Part shown: positions 7,517 to 16,293 of the stretch, piece by piece
Position numbering within the stretch: position 1 is the first letter of the stretch
Layout of the letters: the number at the start of each line of letters is the position of its first letter
DNA from: an uncultured Eubacteriales bacterium
GTDB lineage: Bacteria > Bacillota > Clostridia > Oscillospirales > Oscillospiraceae
Direction of reading: 5' to 3'
Assembly: GCA_900316745.1 (NCBI GenBank)
Contig: ONEB01000007.1
Coordinates: 1 to 64,000 of the forward strand
Length of the DNA stretch: 64,000 bases
The notes under the pieces: model-generated
Told to the model about the DNA's origin: nothing
Seen by the model: only the letters and a program-made list of their open reading frames with translations
Databases searched by the model: none
Translations under genes and position numbers: made by a program

Positions 7517-9262
7517 TCAGGCGTTCTGCTTCTTGCTCTGCTTGGCAAAGGTGGAGATACCCTCGACGACGAGGATGATTGCCAGGACGAACATCGCAGC
7601 GGCGAAGACCAGCTGGAACCAGTGGCCCCAGACAGGACCGGTGGTCGCGACGTTGGCGGCGAAGGCGCCGGAAGCAAGACCCTTCACCTTGGCGATGATG
7701 GTAATTGCGAGCTGCGTCAGCGTGGCGCAGAGCATGAAGATCATCGGGATGATGAACATCTTGTTGTTCTTGCCGACGTTGCCGAGCCAAGCGGCAACCG
7801 CCATCAGAGCAAGACCCGCGAGCAGCTGGTTGGCTGCGCCGAACAGACCCCAGATCTGGCTGAGGGACAGACCGCCGAGCGTGCAGCCGATGATGACCAT
7901 GAACAGCGTGCCGAACAGCGGATAAGCAAGCACCTTGCGGATGCCCTTGGCGTCCTTGTAGGACTTCTCGCCTTCCTTCAGGAAGAGCTCGGAGAACATG
8001 TAGCGGCTCAGACGCGTGCCGGAGTCAAGGCTGGTCAGCGCGAAGACGGAGACAGCCAGCGTCAGCAGCGCGTAGATGGTCTTGTAAACGGAGGTGGTGT
8101 CGGCACCGAACATGGTGGCGATACCGCCGGCGAACGCAGCGGACGGAGAACCGAACGGGTTGTCAGCGCCGGTCCACTTGTCGAAGACCATGCCGACAGC
8201 GATCAGGGAGATGATGCCGAGGGCGGACTCGATGAGCATGGCGCCGTAGCCGATGGGTCTGGCGTGCGCTTCGTTGTCAAGCTGCTTGGAGCTGGTGCCG
8301 GACGCGATCAGGCTGTGGAAGCCGGAGCAGGCGCCGCAGGCGACGGTAATGAACAGAGCCGGGAACAGGGTGCTGCCGTTGGCGAGCTTCCAGCCGGTGA
8401 ATGCCGGGACCTGGAACGTGGCGCTCTTGGTGACGGCGGAGAGGATGATGCCGAAAACGGCAATGAGCATCATCGCATAGAGCAGATAGCTCGACAGGTA
8501 GTCACGGGGCTGCAGCAGGATCCACACAGGAACCAGAGAAGCGACCGTGATATACACGCCGATGAGGACGATCCAGGTGGTGCGGTTGAACGCAAGACCG
8601 ACCTTCAGGCCGAAGAAGACGACGGCGACGATGCCGATCAGACCGAGGATCGTGGCGGGCACGGTGCCCATGCCGGCGCGGTTCGTGAGCAGACCGTAGA
8701 TGATGGCCAGCACGATGAAGAGCATGGAGATCATCGCGGTGGAATCATTACCGGTGACGTTGGCGCCCGTGGTGATGACGGAGGCAGCCTCGTTATCCAT
8801 GAACGTACCCGCAACGACGTTGACGAAGGACGCGATGACAAGGATCAGAACGAGCAGCGCAAAGATGAGGAAGAGGGTCTTGGCTCTCTTGCCCATCGTG
8901 TCGCCAATGACGTCGCCGACGGACTTGCCGCCGTGACGGACGGAAGCGAACAGCGCGCCGAAGTCATGCACGCCGCCGACAAAGATACCGCCAAGGATGC
9001 ACCACAGGAAAACAGGAACCCAACCGAACACAGCAGCCTGGATGGGGCCGTTGATCGGGCCTGCGCCCGCGATGGACGAGAAGTGGTGGCCCATGAGGAC
9101 CGCCGGCTTTGCCGCGACGTAGTCAACGCCGTCGGACATGGTGTGTGCAGGGGTCGGACGCTTCGGATCGACACCCCACTGCTTGGCCAGCCATGCACCG
9201 TAAGTGACATAGCCGATCACGAGCAGGACGATAGCTGCAAGAATAATCAGTACAGCAGTCAT
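7517..9262 (-). CDS. cstA: Carbon starvation protein CstA family transporter
   Basis: A 581-residue inner-membrane protein with about 16 hydrophobic segments. The CstA signature GHHFSSIAGAGPINGP is at residues 58-73, followed by WVPVFLWCILGGIFVGGVHDF. The family imports peptides or pyruvate during carbon limitation; which applies here cannot be told. ATG 9262 was preferred to an in-frame GTG three codons upstream because the AGGAG site would touch the GTG. It follows a 165-residue hypothetical gene by 24 bases, probably in one transcript. Confidence 0.93.
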   Translation of the reverse strand: MTAVLIILAAIVLLVIGYVTYGAWLAKQWGVDPKRPTPAHTMSDGVDYVAAKPAVLMGHHFSSIAGAGPINGPIQAAVFGWVPVFLWCILGGIFVGGVHDFGALFASVRHGGKSVGDVIGDTMGKRAKTLFLIFALLVLILVIASFVNVVAGTFMDNEAASVITTGANVTGNDSTAMISMLFIVLAIIYGLLTNRAGMGTVPATILGLIGIVAVVFFGLKVGLAFNRTTWIVLIGVYITVASLVPVWILLQPRDYLSSYLLYAMMLIAVFGIILSAVTKSATFQVPAFTGWKLANGSTLFPALFITVACGACSGFHSLIASGTSSKQLDNEAHARPIGYGAMLIESALGIISLIAVGMVFDKWTGADNPFGSPSAAFAGGIATMFGADTTSVYKTIYALLTLAVSVFALTSLDSGTRLSRYMFSELFLKEGEKSYKDAKGIRKVLAYPLFGTLFMVIIGCTLGGLSLSQIWGLFGAANQLLAGLALMAVAAWLGNVGKNNKMFIIPMIFMLCATLTQLAITIIAKVKGLASGAFAANVATTGPVWGHWFQLVFAAAMFVLAIILVVEGISTFAKQSKKQNA

Positions 9263-9286
9263 GTTTCTCACTCTCCTATTAAAGAA

Positions 9287-9784
9287 TTACGAAAGATGTA
9301 TATTGCGCAAGAGCTTCTTCAGGTCTGCTCCATGGCGGTTTGTGGAGACCGTTCCATCGGAAAGCTCGATCGCACCAAGACGTAAGTTGCTCCAGCCATG
9401 CATCCCGTGATGATAGCTTTGGGAGCGGTGAAAGCGCTTGAGCGCCTTGCGGGTCTCGCGGCTGAGCGTCTGCGCGAGAATGACGATCGTGACGTCGGAG
9501 TTGCGGTGAGAGGCGCTCGGCTGCACCTGCGGCATGGCGTCGTCCCATGCTTCTTCAACGCAGGCATTGAGCTGCTCATCAGAGAGCGTATCGGCGGTGA
9601 GGAAATAGACGAATTCGTTGCTCTCCATCTCCCACATCTTCGCCGCGCGAACGAGGAGATACCCCTCGCCGCGGCTGTAAAACCGCGCGGTCGCGGCAAA
9701 CAAGCCGTGCTGCTCATGCGACACGTCGTAATACCGCTGATAGGACGGGAGCAGCTGCTCCAGAGCCTCGTTCGGCGTGATCAT
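9287..9784 (-). CDS. Conserved-looking hypothetical protein upstream of cstA
   Basis: A 165-residue soluble protein, not recognised. No membrane segment or signal peptide is visible. Notable stretches are LVRAAKMWEMESNEFVYFLTA, a basic segment SRETRKALKRFHRSQSYHHG, and a C-terminal KKLLRNIHL. A strong GGAGG precedes the ATG. It shares a promoter with cstA and ends 24 bases before it, so a role in control or assembly of the transporter is possible, but nothing in the sequence proves it. Confidence 0.7.
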   Translation of the reverse strand: MITPNEALEQLLPSYQRYYDVSHEQHGLFAATARFYSRGEGYLLVRAAKMWEMESNEFVYFLTADTLSDEQLNACVEEAWDDAMPQVQPSASHRNSDVTIVILAQTLSRETRKALKRFHRSQSYHHGMHGWSNLRLGAIELSDGTVSTNRHGADLKKLLRNIHLS

Positions 9785-9811
9785 AGACTGTTCCCTCCTC
9801 TTACCTGCAAT

Positions 9812-9840
9812 ATTTTAGTCCTCTGCGCCTGAGATTTCAA
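9812..9840 (-). promoter_or_regulatory. Promoter of hypothetical-cstA operon
   Basis: TTGAAA, 17 bases, TAAAAT on the minus strand. An A/T-rich TTGACAAAAAATGCGCAAAAAA segment just upstream could hold a further control site. Confidence 0.7.
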
Positions 9841-9911
9841 GCCTTTTTTGCGCATTTTTTGTCAAATCATGAAATCTTATGCCAAAAACATAACGCTTAA
9901 AAACTTTTATG

Positions 9912-10310
9912 TTATACATGCCGGATCGCGCTTTTCTGCTTCGGATCGCGGACATAGCCGCTCGCGGCATTCGGGCAGGCGGTCTCCAGCGCGGCGAGCA
10001 GCGCCTTGGACATGCGCTCGGTCTGCGTCCGGATCTGGACAAGCTCCTGTTCGGCTTCGCCGCAGAGCACGACGCTCTCCATCGGCAGACCGTTGTTGCA
10101 GCAGCCCATGCGGGCGTTCACGATCTCGACACGGCGAAACACGCGCGTGATCTGATCGAGCGGCAGATAGCAGGTACGAAAGCCGGACTTGAAGAACAGA
10201 TGCCTGGTCCCGATGCGCGCGGGCGCGAAATCCTCGGCGGCGGCATATTCCGTTTTGAGCGCTTCCGGATCCGAGACGGTGAAGCTCGGCAGAGCGGGCT
10301 GGAATTTCAT
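9912..10310 (-). CDS. Hypothetical protein, possible PH-like fold
   Basis: A 132-residue soluble protein of unknown function. The core GTRHLFFKSGFRTCYLPLDQITRVFRRVE has the alternating-strand look of small bacterial PH-like (YdjM/PH_2) domains, followed by a Cys pair (GCCNNG) and a C-terminal helix. This fold guess is inference. It stands alone on the minus strand with AAGGGA upstream of the ATG and an A/T-rich region containing a TATAAT-like box before it. No partner gene is evident. Confidence 0.65.
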   Translation of the reverse strand: MKFQPALPSFTVSDPEALKTEYAAAEDFAPARIGTRHLFFKSGFRTCYLPLDQITRVFRRVEIVNARMGCCNNGLPMESVVLCGEAEQELVQIRTQTERMSKALLAALETACPNAASGYVRDPKQKSAIRHV

Positions 10311-10471
10311 TGCAGTCCCTTCTTCCTATTATATAGATATTATCTTAACACCATTTTCACCCATTTACAATATGTTCATATTTCGTTGTTTTCATTAAAT
10401 ATATCATGTTTATTAATATTATGACGGGATTTGGACAAATTGGCAGCATCTGTCCGTTCGATTCAAATTTG

Positions 10472-10500
10472 TTGACAAGGGCAATTTCATTCGGTATACT
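10472..10500 (+). promoter_or_regulatory. Promoter of exonuclease gene
   Basis: Perfect TTGACA, 17 bases, TATACT. The start should be near 10507, leaving a 20-base leader. Confidence 0.85.
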
Positions 10501-10527
10501 AAGAGACTGCTGAAAGGAATGGTCGCA

Positions 10528-11520
10528 ATGCATTATGTTGTGATGGATCTGGAGTGGAACCAGGCCATGAGCTCCAAATCCTCTGTTTTCAATAAACTGC
10601 CCATCCGCCTGAGAGGCGAAATCATAGAGATCGGCGCCGTGAAGCTCAACGAGGACATGACGCCCGGCGAAGAGTTTCAGATCGACGTGAAGCCCGTTTA
10701 CTTCAAGCGTATGCACCACAAAGTGAAAAAGCTCACAGGGTTTGACCGCGAGCGGCTCTCTAAGGGCGCGGAGTTTCCCGCCGCTCTGCAGCAGTTCCGC
10801 GAGTGGTGCGGCGACGACGTAACGTTCCTCACCTGGGGCTGCGACGATCAGGGCATTCTCGAGCAGAACATCATCATCCACGATCTCGACTGGGACTGGA
10901 TCGCCGGCTGGGTGAATCTGCAGGTGATCTACAATCTCCAGACCGACGGCGACCGGAACCAGAAATCCCTCGCCACGGCGATGGAGCACTTCGCCATCGA
11001 GCAGACCCGGATCGCGCACGACGCTTTGGGCGACGCCTACAACACGGCGCTTGTCTGCACGCATCTGAATCTGGAAGAAGGGCTGAAGCAATACAGCGCC
11101 GCCTCTCATCAGCTCTCCACACACGCCGGCGGCGCAAAGCAGTCCAACGGTCCCGAACCCATCGAGCATGTGGCCTCCGACACCTACAACACCAAGGCCG
11201 AGGCATTTCAGGATGAGGCGTTCATCCATCCCCTCTGCCCCGTGTGCAAGGCGGAGATGGAATATGCCAAGTGGGTCAATCAGGGCGATCAGCGCTACAT
11301 GTCCCTCGCGCAATGCCCGGAGCACGGCAGCATGCTCGTGCGATTGAAGCTGCACAAGTCCGACTTAAACGAGTGGAGCACCACGCGGCTGATCTATGAC
11401 GCCACCGAGAGCATGGAGAGCTATTACAAGCAGAAAGCCGCCCAGCCGCGCAAGCGGGGCCGCAGCCATGCCAGACGCAGAAAACAAGCGAATACCGCAG
11501 CGCAGACAGGAACGGCTTGA
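10528..11520 (+). CDS. 3'-5' exonuclease of the DnaQ-like (DEDD) superfamily
   Basis: A 330-residue nuclease. The DEDDh acidic residues can be seen: D and E in VVMDLEWNQ (Exo I), the conserved Asp in TWGCDDQGILEQN (Exo II), and AHDALGDAYNTALV (Exo III His and Asp). The YFKRMHHKVKKLTGF segment matches the exonuclease group sometimes annotated as KapD/inhibitor-of-KinA-like. ATG 10528 has AAGGA nine bases upstream; the earlier ATG at 10519 does not. The C-terminal 100 residues hold four Cys (CPVCK...C) that may form a zinc site, and a basic tail (RKRGRSHARRRK). The substrate is unknown. Confidence 0.82.
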   Translation: MHYVVMDLEWNQAMSSKSSVFNKLPIRLRGEIIEIGAVKLNEDMTPGEEFQIDVKPVYFKRMHHKVKKLTGFDRERLSKGAEFPAALQQFREWCGDDVTFLTWGCDDQGILEQNIIIHDLDWDWIAGWVNLQVIYNLQTDGDRNQKSLATAMEHFAIEQTRIAHDALGDAYNTALVCTHLNLEEGLKQYSAASHQLSTHAGGAKQSNGPEPIEHVASDTYNTKAEAFQDEAFIHPLCPVCKAEMEYAKWVNQGDQRYMSLAQCPEHGSMLVRLKLHKSDLNEWSTTRLIYDATESMESYYKQKAAQPRKRGRSHARRRKQANTAAQTGTA

Positions 11521-11546
11521 GCCAACGCCCGCCAGTTCCGAGCGCA

Positions 11547-11582
11547 CAAAAAACCGACCCGGCTGATTCACAGCCGGGTCGG
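11547..11582 (-). terminator. Terminator of tsaE-tsaB-upp operon
   Basis: CCGACCCGGCTG and CAGCCGGGTCGG pair around a short loop; the minus strand continues TTTTTTG. It may also slow plus-strand transcripts from the exonuclease gene. Confidence 0.88.
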
Positions 11583-11600
11583 GGTCGTTTAATCTGGTTG

Positions 11601-12230
11601 TTACTTGGTGCCGAAGATGCGGTCGCCGGCGTCGCCGAGACCGGGGACGATATAGCCATGCTCGTTGAGGTGGTCATCCAGAGCGGCGACATAGATATCG
11701 ACGTCGGGATGCGCCTCCTGCATCGCCTTCACGCCCTCGGGCGCGCCGATGATGCACATGAGCTTGATGTGCTTAACGCCGACTTCCTTCAGAAACTGCA
11801 CCGCCGCGACGGCGCTGCCGCCGGTGGCGAGCATCGGGTCGACGATGATGACGTCACGCTCGGAGATATCGGGCGGCATTTTGAAATAGTACTTCACCGG
11901 CTCGAGCGTATCGGGGTCGCGGAACAGGCCGACGTGACCGACCTTGACGTTCGGCATCATGGTGACCATGCCGTCCACCATGCCGAGACCGGCGCGGAGG
12001 ATGGGGACCACGGCGAGCTTCTTGCCAGCGATGGTGCGGCACTTGGCGACGGCGACGGGCGTCTCCACTTCGACCTCTTTCAGCGGGAGGTCGCGCGTGG
12101 CCTCAAAGCACATGAGCATGGCGATCTCGCTGATCAGCTCACGGAACTCCTTGACGCTGGTATTCTTGTCGCGCAGGATCGACAGCTTGTGCTGAATCAG
12201 CGGATGGTCGAATACATGGACGTTACTCAT
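11601..12230 (-). CDS. upp: Uracil phosphoribosyltransferase
   Basis: A 209-residue enzyme converting uracil and PRPP to UMP. The PRPP loop [14 protein letters not shown] lies near residues 125-138, and the C terminus [16 protein letters not shown] binds uracil. The length equals the family norm. The start ATG has AGGAG eleven bases upstream. It follows tsaB by 43 bases and is probably the last gene of the tsaE-tsaB-upp transcript. Confidence 0.96.
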   Translation of the reverse strand: MSNVHVFDHPLIQHKLSILRDKNTSVKEFRELISEIAMLMCFEATRDLPLKEVEVETPVAVAKCRTIAGKKLAVVPILRAGLGMVDGMVTMMPNVKVGHVGLFRDPDTLEPVKYYFKMPPDISERDVIIVDPMLATGGSAVAAVQFLKEVGVKHIKLMCIIGAPEGVKAMQEAHPDVDIYVAALDDHLNEHGYIVPGLGDAGDRIFGTK

Positions 12231-12273
12231 AGCAAGTTTTCTCCTTTTTCTATCAATAATCTGGAATACTCTG

Positions 12274-12969
12274 TTATCTGGCCATGCGCGCCTGGCGCTC
12301 ACGCTCTGCCTGAGACAGGCGGAGATACACCGGCTGAAGCTCAGCCCCCGGGCGCGGCTCCACGGAGCCTGCCGCCATGGCGACGCCCCACGCGCTCTGC
12401 TGCACGAGGTTCGAGGGCGCAAGCACGCACCTCAGCCCGTTCTCCGAAAAGATATTATAGCACATCGCAGCGCCGTCGCCAACCAAAAAGAGCGGTTTTT
12501 CATATTTTTTCAGCTCCGGCAAAAGCGTCTCGATCGCAATCGCGCGATCCGGCAGGAGCCGCTCGGGCCTGCCGCCGCGGATCTCAAACAGGGCGTTGTA
12601 GATCTGCGCTCTTCTCGCGTCCATGCAGCAGCAGACGAGCGCGCCCTCCCCGGCAGCCAGGCCGTGGTACGCCATGGCTTCGAGCGTGGAGACGCCGACG
12701 GCGGGCTTTTCCGCCGCCCAGGCAAGCCCCTTAACGGCAGACACGCCGATGCGGATGCCGGTGAACGAGCCGGGGCCCTGCGCCACGGCAAGGCAGTCCA
12801 CATCCGCTATCTTTACGCCTGCCGCGTCCAGAACGCCCTCCGCCATGGGCAGAAGCGTGCGGCTGTGCGTCAGACCGCTGCACGAAAACGACTGCGCAAG
12901 CAGCTCGCCGTCGCGCACCAGAGCCGCAGACGCGCTCTTGGCGCTGGATTCCATTGCAAGGATCAGCAT
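12274..12969 (-). CDS. tsaB: tRNA threonylcarbamoyladenosine biosynthesis protein TsaB
   Basis: A 231-residue ASKHA-fold protein. TsaB signatures are the N-terminal [26 protein letters not shown] and the invariant [14 protein letters not shown] near residues 63-77. It forms the TsaBDE complex that makes t6A37 in ANN-decoding tRNAs. It overlaps tsaE by seven bases; tsaD is not in the window. Confidence 0.95.
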   Translation of the reverse strand: MLILAMESSAKSASAALVRDGELLAQSFSCSGLTHSRTLLPMAEGVLDAAGVKIADVDCLAVAQGPGSFTGIRIGVSAVKGLAWAAEKPAVGVSTLEAMAYHGLAAGEGALVCCCMDARRAQIYNALFEIRGGRPERLLPDRAIAIETLLPELKKYEKPLFLVGDGAAMCYNIFSENGLRCVLAPSNLVQQSAWGVAMAAGSVEPRPGAELQPVYLRLSQAERERQARMAR

Positions 12970-13391
12970 GCGGCGTTCCCTCCCTCGATGATGATGCGGC
13001 GATCCTGCTCCCCGGTCTTCTCAAACCGGACGATGATCTCCTCGCCGGTGAACGCGTCCTCGACGTTTTCGCTCCACTCCACGGCGCAGACCGCGCCGCG
13101 CGCGAGGTAGTCCTCCCAGCCGATATCAAACAGCTCGTCGCCTGAGGCGAGCCGGTACATATCAAAATGAAACAGCTCCCGCTCGCCCTCGTACTCGTTC
13201 ACGATCGTGAACGTGGGGCTGGAGACGCGGCACTTGAGCCCCATGCCGCGCGCCATGCCGCGCACGAAGGCGGTCTTGCCGGAGCCCAGCTCCCCGTAAA
13301 AGGCGACGACCGTGCCGCCGGGGAGGTTTTCGGCAAACGCCGCGCCGACCTGCTCGGTCTCGGCCTCGCTGTGCGTTTCAAAGATCTGCAC
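12963..13391 (-). CDS. tsaE: tRNA threonylcarbamoyladenosine biosynthesis ATPase TsaE
   Basis: A 142-residue P-loop ATPase with Walker A GELGSGKTAFVRG near residues 33-45, SSPTFTIVNEYEG, the Walker B-like LFHFDMYRL, and a conserved EW (AVEWSEN). It drives turnover of the TsaBD complex in t6A synthesis. The start codon is GTG with GGAAG upstream. It is the first gene of the operon. Confidence 0.95.
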   Translation of the reverse strand: MQIFETHSEAETEQVGAAFAENLPGGTVVAFYGELGSGKTAFVRGMARGMGLKCRVSSPTFTIVNEYEGERELFHFDMYRLASGDELFDIGWEDYLARGAVCAVEWSENVEDAFTGEEIIVRFEKTGEQDRRIIIEGGNAAC

Positions 13392-13420
13392 ACGATCACT
13401 TCCAATTCTTTAGTCGACAT

Positions 13421-13449
13421 AGTATACCACACAATCCGGCGTTGCGTAA
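13421..13449 (-). promoter_or_regulatory. Probable promoter of tsaE operon
   Basis: TATACT with a weak TTACGC 17 bases upstream on the minus strand. Its -35 box overlaps the -35 box of the rodA promoter, so the two may compete. Confidence 0.55.
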
Positions 13450-13470
13450 AGTGAAAATGTGTGATATAAT
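13442..13470 (+). promoter_or_regulatory. Promoter of rodA
   Basis: TTGCGT, 17 bases, perfect TATAAT; the leader is about 30 bases. Confidence 0.7.
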
Positions 13471-13507
13471 CAAATGCCTTATCCCAATCTGAAAGGAGGA
13501 ATAGCCT

Positions 13508-14656
13508 GTGAAACGAGCCATGGAGCTGCTGCGCGAATTCTTCAGACGCGCGGACATGCTGCTCTTTACGCTCTCCATCATCTGCGCCGTGTTCGGCATC
13601 GTGGTCATCACGAGCGCCTCGGCCTCCTACGTAAGCCCGGCGAAATATGTGATCGTGCAGGCGTTCTCCATGATCCTCGGGATCGGCGCTTTCATCGTGA
13701 TGACGCTGCTCGACATCGACATTCTCGCCGACCGCTGGCTCGCGCTGAGCATCTTCAACGCGGCGTTTCTGCTGCTGCTGATCCCGTTCGGCGTGGACGA
13801 CGGCACCGGCAACAAGGGCTGGCTGCGCTTTTTCGGCATCGGCGTGCAGCCGACCGAGATCGTAAAGCTGACGTTCATCATCGTTCTGGCAAAGCAGATT
13901 GACACGCTCAAGCGCTCCCCGCGCGGCCTGAGCGCGCCGATGTCCGCCATTCAGCTGATGGTGCACTTCCTGTTGATCTTCGGCATGATCCTCGTGATCA
14001 CGAAGGACCTCGGCTCGGCGCTGATCTTCTTCTTCATCTTCCTCGTGATGCTGTTTGCGGCGGGCTTTGCGCTCTACTGGTTTGCGATCGGCTTTGCGCT
14101 TGTGGCGGCGATGATCCCGCTGATCTGGAACGTGATCCTGAAGCCCTATCAGAAGCAGCGCATCCTCGCGCCATACGATCCCACGATCGACCCGACCAAC
14201 ACCGGCATCAACTGGCAGCCGCACCAGAGCAAGGTGGCGCTCGCCTCCGGCAGACTCACGGGCACGGGGCTCTTCCACGGCACGCAGAGCCAGTCCAACG
14301 CGTTCCCGGAAAAGCACACGGACTTCATCTACGGCGTCATCGGTGAGGAGCTCGGCATGATCGCCTGCATTCTCGTGATCCTGCTGCTCACGGCGATCAT
14401 CATCCGCTGCGTGGTCGTCGGCGTCCGCTCCGGCAACACCGTGAGCGCGCTCGTCTGCTACGGCGTCGCGGCGTTCATGACGTTCCAGACCTTTGAGAAC
14501 ATCGGCATGTGTATCGGCATCACGCCGGTCATCGGCATCACGCTTCCGTTTTTCAGCTACGGCGGCTCTTCCCTGCTCGCGACGTTCATCGCGATGGGCA
14601 TGGTCTCGGGCGTACACTTCCGCCCCAAGCAGCGACGAAGCAAAACCTACTATTAA
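13508..14656 (+). CDS. rodA: SEDS-family peptidoglycan polymerase (RodA/FtsW)
   Basis: A 382-residue integral membrane glycosyltransferase with about ten membrane segments, which polymerises lipid II with a class B PBP. SEDS motifs are visible: NKGWLRFFGIGVQPTEIVKLTFI near 108, KDLGSALIFF near 165, and the C-terminal GITLPFFSYGGSSLLATF near 345. The catalytic Asp region is in KHTDFIYGVIGEELG near 270. The GTG start has GGAGG nine bases upstream. RodA rather than FtsW is chosen from the linker-lacking, short N terminus; the distinction is moderate. It is monocistronic. Confidence 0.9.
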   Translation: MKRAMELLREFFRRADMLLFTLSIICAVFGIVVITSASASYVSPAKYVIVQAFSMILGIGAFIVMTLLDIDILADRWLALSIFNAAFLLLLIPFGVDDGTGNKGWLRFFGIGVQPTEIVKLTFIIVLAKQIDTLKRSPRGLSAPMSAIQLMVHFLLIFGMILVITKDLGSALIFFFIFLVMLFAAGFALYWFAIGFALVAAMIPLIWNVILKPYQKQRILAPYDPTIDPTNTGINWQPHQSKVALASGRLTGTGLFHGTQSQSNAFPEKHTDFIYGVIGEELGMIACILVILLLTAIIIRCVVVGVRSGNTVSALVCYGVAAFMTFQTFENIGMCIGITPVIGITLPFFSYGGSSLLATFIAMGMVSGVHFRPKQRRSKTYY

Positions 14657-14661
14657 GACAC

Positions 14662-14692
14662 AAAAAGGACGCATCGAAATGCGTCCTTTTTC
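14662..14692. terminator. Bidirectional terminator between rodA and rrf2
   Basis: AAAAAGGACGCAT and ATGCGTCCTTTTT pair around CGAA, giving a T-run on either strand. Confidence 0.92.
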
Positions 14693-15112
14693 TTATATAT
14701 TGCCGTCCAGCACGTCCTGCACGGTGACGCCGGACAGGAAGTCATCCATGATGGTATCGAGCTTGCGCCAGAGCGGAAGCGTGAGACAGTGGCTCGCGCG
14801 CTCGCAGACGGCGTTTCCCTGCGCGTCCAGCTCCAGACAGGCAACGGCGGCGAGGCTGCCCTCCGCGCTGTGGAGCACGTCGGCGACGGTGATCTCATCC
14901 GCGCCGCGCGCCAGACGATAGCCGCCCTCCTTGCCGCGCTGGCTGACGACGAGTCCCGCGCGGTTGAGATGCGCGGCGATGGCCTCCATATATTTGATCG
15001 AAATATCCTGCCGCTGGGCAATGGATTTCAGTGAGATGTAGCTCTCGGGCTCCTGCTGCGCCAGATCCAGCATCATGCGCAGAGCATATCTGCCCTTTGT
15101 GGAAATGACCAC
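14693..15112 (-). CDS. Rrf2/IscR-family transcriptional regulator
   Basis: A 139-residue winged-helix regulator. The GTG start at 15112 gives the canonical N terminus VISTKGRYALRMMLDLAQ and has GGAGG eight bases upstream; a 23-residue upstream extension is therefore rejected. The recognition helix SLKSIAQRQDISIKYMEAIAAHL follows. Three Cys (ACLELD, VCERASHC) with the ERASHC block match Fe-S-binding or Cys-responsive members. Genes of Fe-S or cysteine metabolism are not adjacent, so the regulon is unknown. Confidence 0.9.
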   Translation of the reverse strand: MVISTKGRYALRMMLDLAQQEPESYISLKSIAQRQDISIKYMEAIAAHLNRAGLVVSQRGKEGGYRLARGADEITVADVLHSAEGSLAAVACLELDAQGNAVCERASHCLTLPLWRKLDTIMDDFLSGVTVQDVLDGNI

Positions 15113-15152
15113 GGTGTTCGCCTCCAAATGCGCCCGGATGGGCTTTTTGGCT

Positions 15153-15181
15153 ATTTTACCACCAATTTGACAGGAATTCAA
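15153..15181 (-). promoter_or_regulatory. Promoter of Rrf2 regulator
   Basis: TTGAAT, 17 bases, TAAAAT on the minus strand. The -35 box overlaps the stop codon of the DUF975 gene. Confidence 0.7.
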
Positions 15182-15975
15182 GCGTCCGGCAGATCGGTAT
15201 AATCTCCCTCTGCAAAGGGCTTGCCGTCGGGCGTGGTGCGCGGGCCGGTCAGAATGGTATAGTAGCGGGCATAAGTGACCGCCATATACGGCATCACCCA
15301 GATTCCGAGGATCGTGCCGGCGATCGGAATGAGGTTTTGCAGGATCACCCAGCCGAGAAACGAGAGATCCAGCACAAAGAGCTCCCCTTTTCGGCCTTTC
15401 ATGAGCCTGCCGCTCTCCCTGAGGCAGCGCACGGGCGAATACTCCGGGTGCTCGACCAGAAGATACAGCGCCTGCCGGTAGCGGTAGGACACGATCACGC
15501 CGGGGACGATGAACAAAAGCGAGAGCGCCAGGACGATGACCGCCTGCAGAACAAGCAGCGAGAACACGCGCCCGAAGATCGGAAACGCGTCCAGCAGATT
15601 CCCGTAGTCCGCTTTCTCGTCGCGTGCAAGGTGCAGGGCGTAGATCTGGAAGCCCGCGCGGAGCATTTCGTGCATGAGCAGCAGCAGCCCCGAGAGAACC
15701 AGCGCGATCGCGCTGGGGTGGTAGCTTTCGAAAAACGCGAGCATCTGCTCGTTCATCTGCTCCACAGCCGCCATATAGGCGTCATAGCTCGTGACCGACT
15801 CCGGCATCTCGACCGGGATATTGTTCAGCCCCAGCACGCTGGGAACCAGCATTTCCAGAACCAGAAAGATCGCCATCAGGATCATGCTCACGACGATGGC
15901 GTTCGGTCTGGAGCGTGCGATGCGCGTTTTCGCATCGAGCTTGAGATACGGACGATTGATCGGCAAAGGTTTCAT
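15178..15975 (-). CDS. DUF975-family integral membrane protein
   Basis: A 265-residue protein with six hydrophobic segments. The layout and the C-terminal YRYRQALYLLVEHPEYSPVRCLRESGRLMKG block are typical of DUF975, whose function is not known. The start is uncertain: ATG 15975 has a GGAG immediately before it, and TTG 15981 is also possible. It ends three codons into the promoter of the Rrf2 gene. Confidence 0.8.
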   Translation of the reverse strand: MKPLPINRPYLKLDAKTRIARSRPNAIVVSMILMAIFLVLEMLVPSVLGLNNIPVEMPESVTSYDAYMAAVEQMNEQMLAFFESYHPSAIALVLSGLLLLMHEMLRAGFQIYALHLARDEKADYGNLLDAFPIFGRVFSLLVLQAVIVLALSLLFIVPGVIVSYRYRQALYLLVEHPEYSPVRCLRESGRLMKGRKGELFVLDLSFLGWVILQNLIPIAGTILGIWVMPYMAVTYARYYTILTGPRTTPDGKPFAEGDYTDLPDA

Positions 15976-16004
15976 CTCCAAACAATTACAGTTGCGTGAC
16001 CATT

Positions 16005-16033
16005 ATTATAGCAGATTTTTGCCGGTGTGAACA
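16005..16033 (-). promoter_or_regulatory. Probable promoter of DUF975 gene
   Basis: Perfect TATAAT with a weak TGTTCA 17 bases upstream on the minus strand. Confidence 0.5.
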
Positions 16034-16081
16034 GATGCATTCTCTGTTTGGGCGAAAAATAAAAAATTTGTAAATAGACTC

Positions 16082-16110
16082 TTGACATTCTGTCCGGCAG
16101 ATGGTATGAT
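16082..16110 (+). promoter_or_regulatory. Promoter of tRNA-Leu
   Basis: Perfect TTGACA, 17 bases, TATGAT, ending 17 bases before the mature tRNA. Confidence 0.88.
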
Positions 16111-16127
16111 AATCAAGCTTTCGACAT

Positions 16128-16215
16128 GCGCGAGTGGTGGAATTGGCAGACTCGCTAGATTCAGGTTCTAGTGCTCACTCCGGGCGTGCGGGTTCAAGTC
16201 CCGCCTCGCGCACCA
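16128..16215 (+). tRNA. tRNA-Leu (anticodon CAG)
   Basis: The acceptor stem GCGCGAG pairs with CTCGCGC. The anticodon stem CTAGA/TCTAG holds the loop TTCAGGT (anticodon CAG). A long variable arm, GGTTCAAGTCC T-arm and an encoded CCA are present, as expected for a class II leucine tRNA. Confidence 0.96.
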
Positions 16216-16221
16216 AAGCTG

Positions 16222-16254
16222 AAACCCCGAAACCGAATGGCTTCGGGGTTTTGC
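16222..16254 (+). terminator. Terminator of tRNA-Leu
   Basis: AAACCCCGAA and TTCGGGGTTT pair, followed by TTGCTTTTCT. Confidence 0.88.
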
Positions 16255-16293
16255 TTTTCTCAGAACCGAAAAGCTTGAAAGCGAGTGTCAAAC

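Noticed and set aside
7460-9385. A 641-codon plus-strand frame opposite cstA
   Set aside because: Antisense shadow. It opens within the cstA terminator and has an Asp/Glu/Arg-rich composition without domains.
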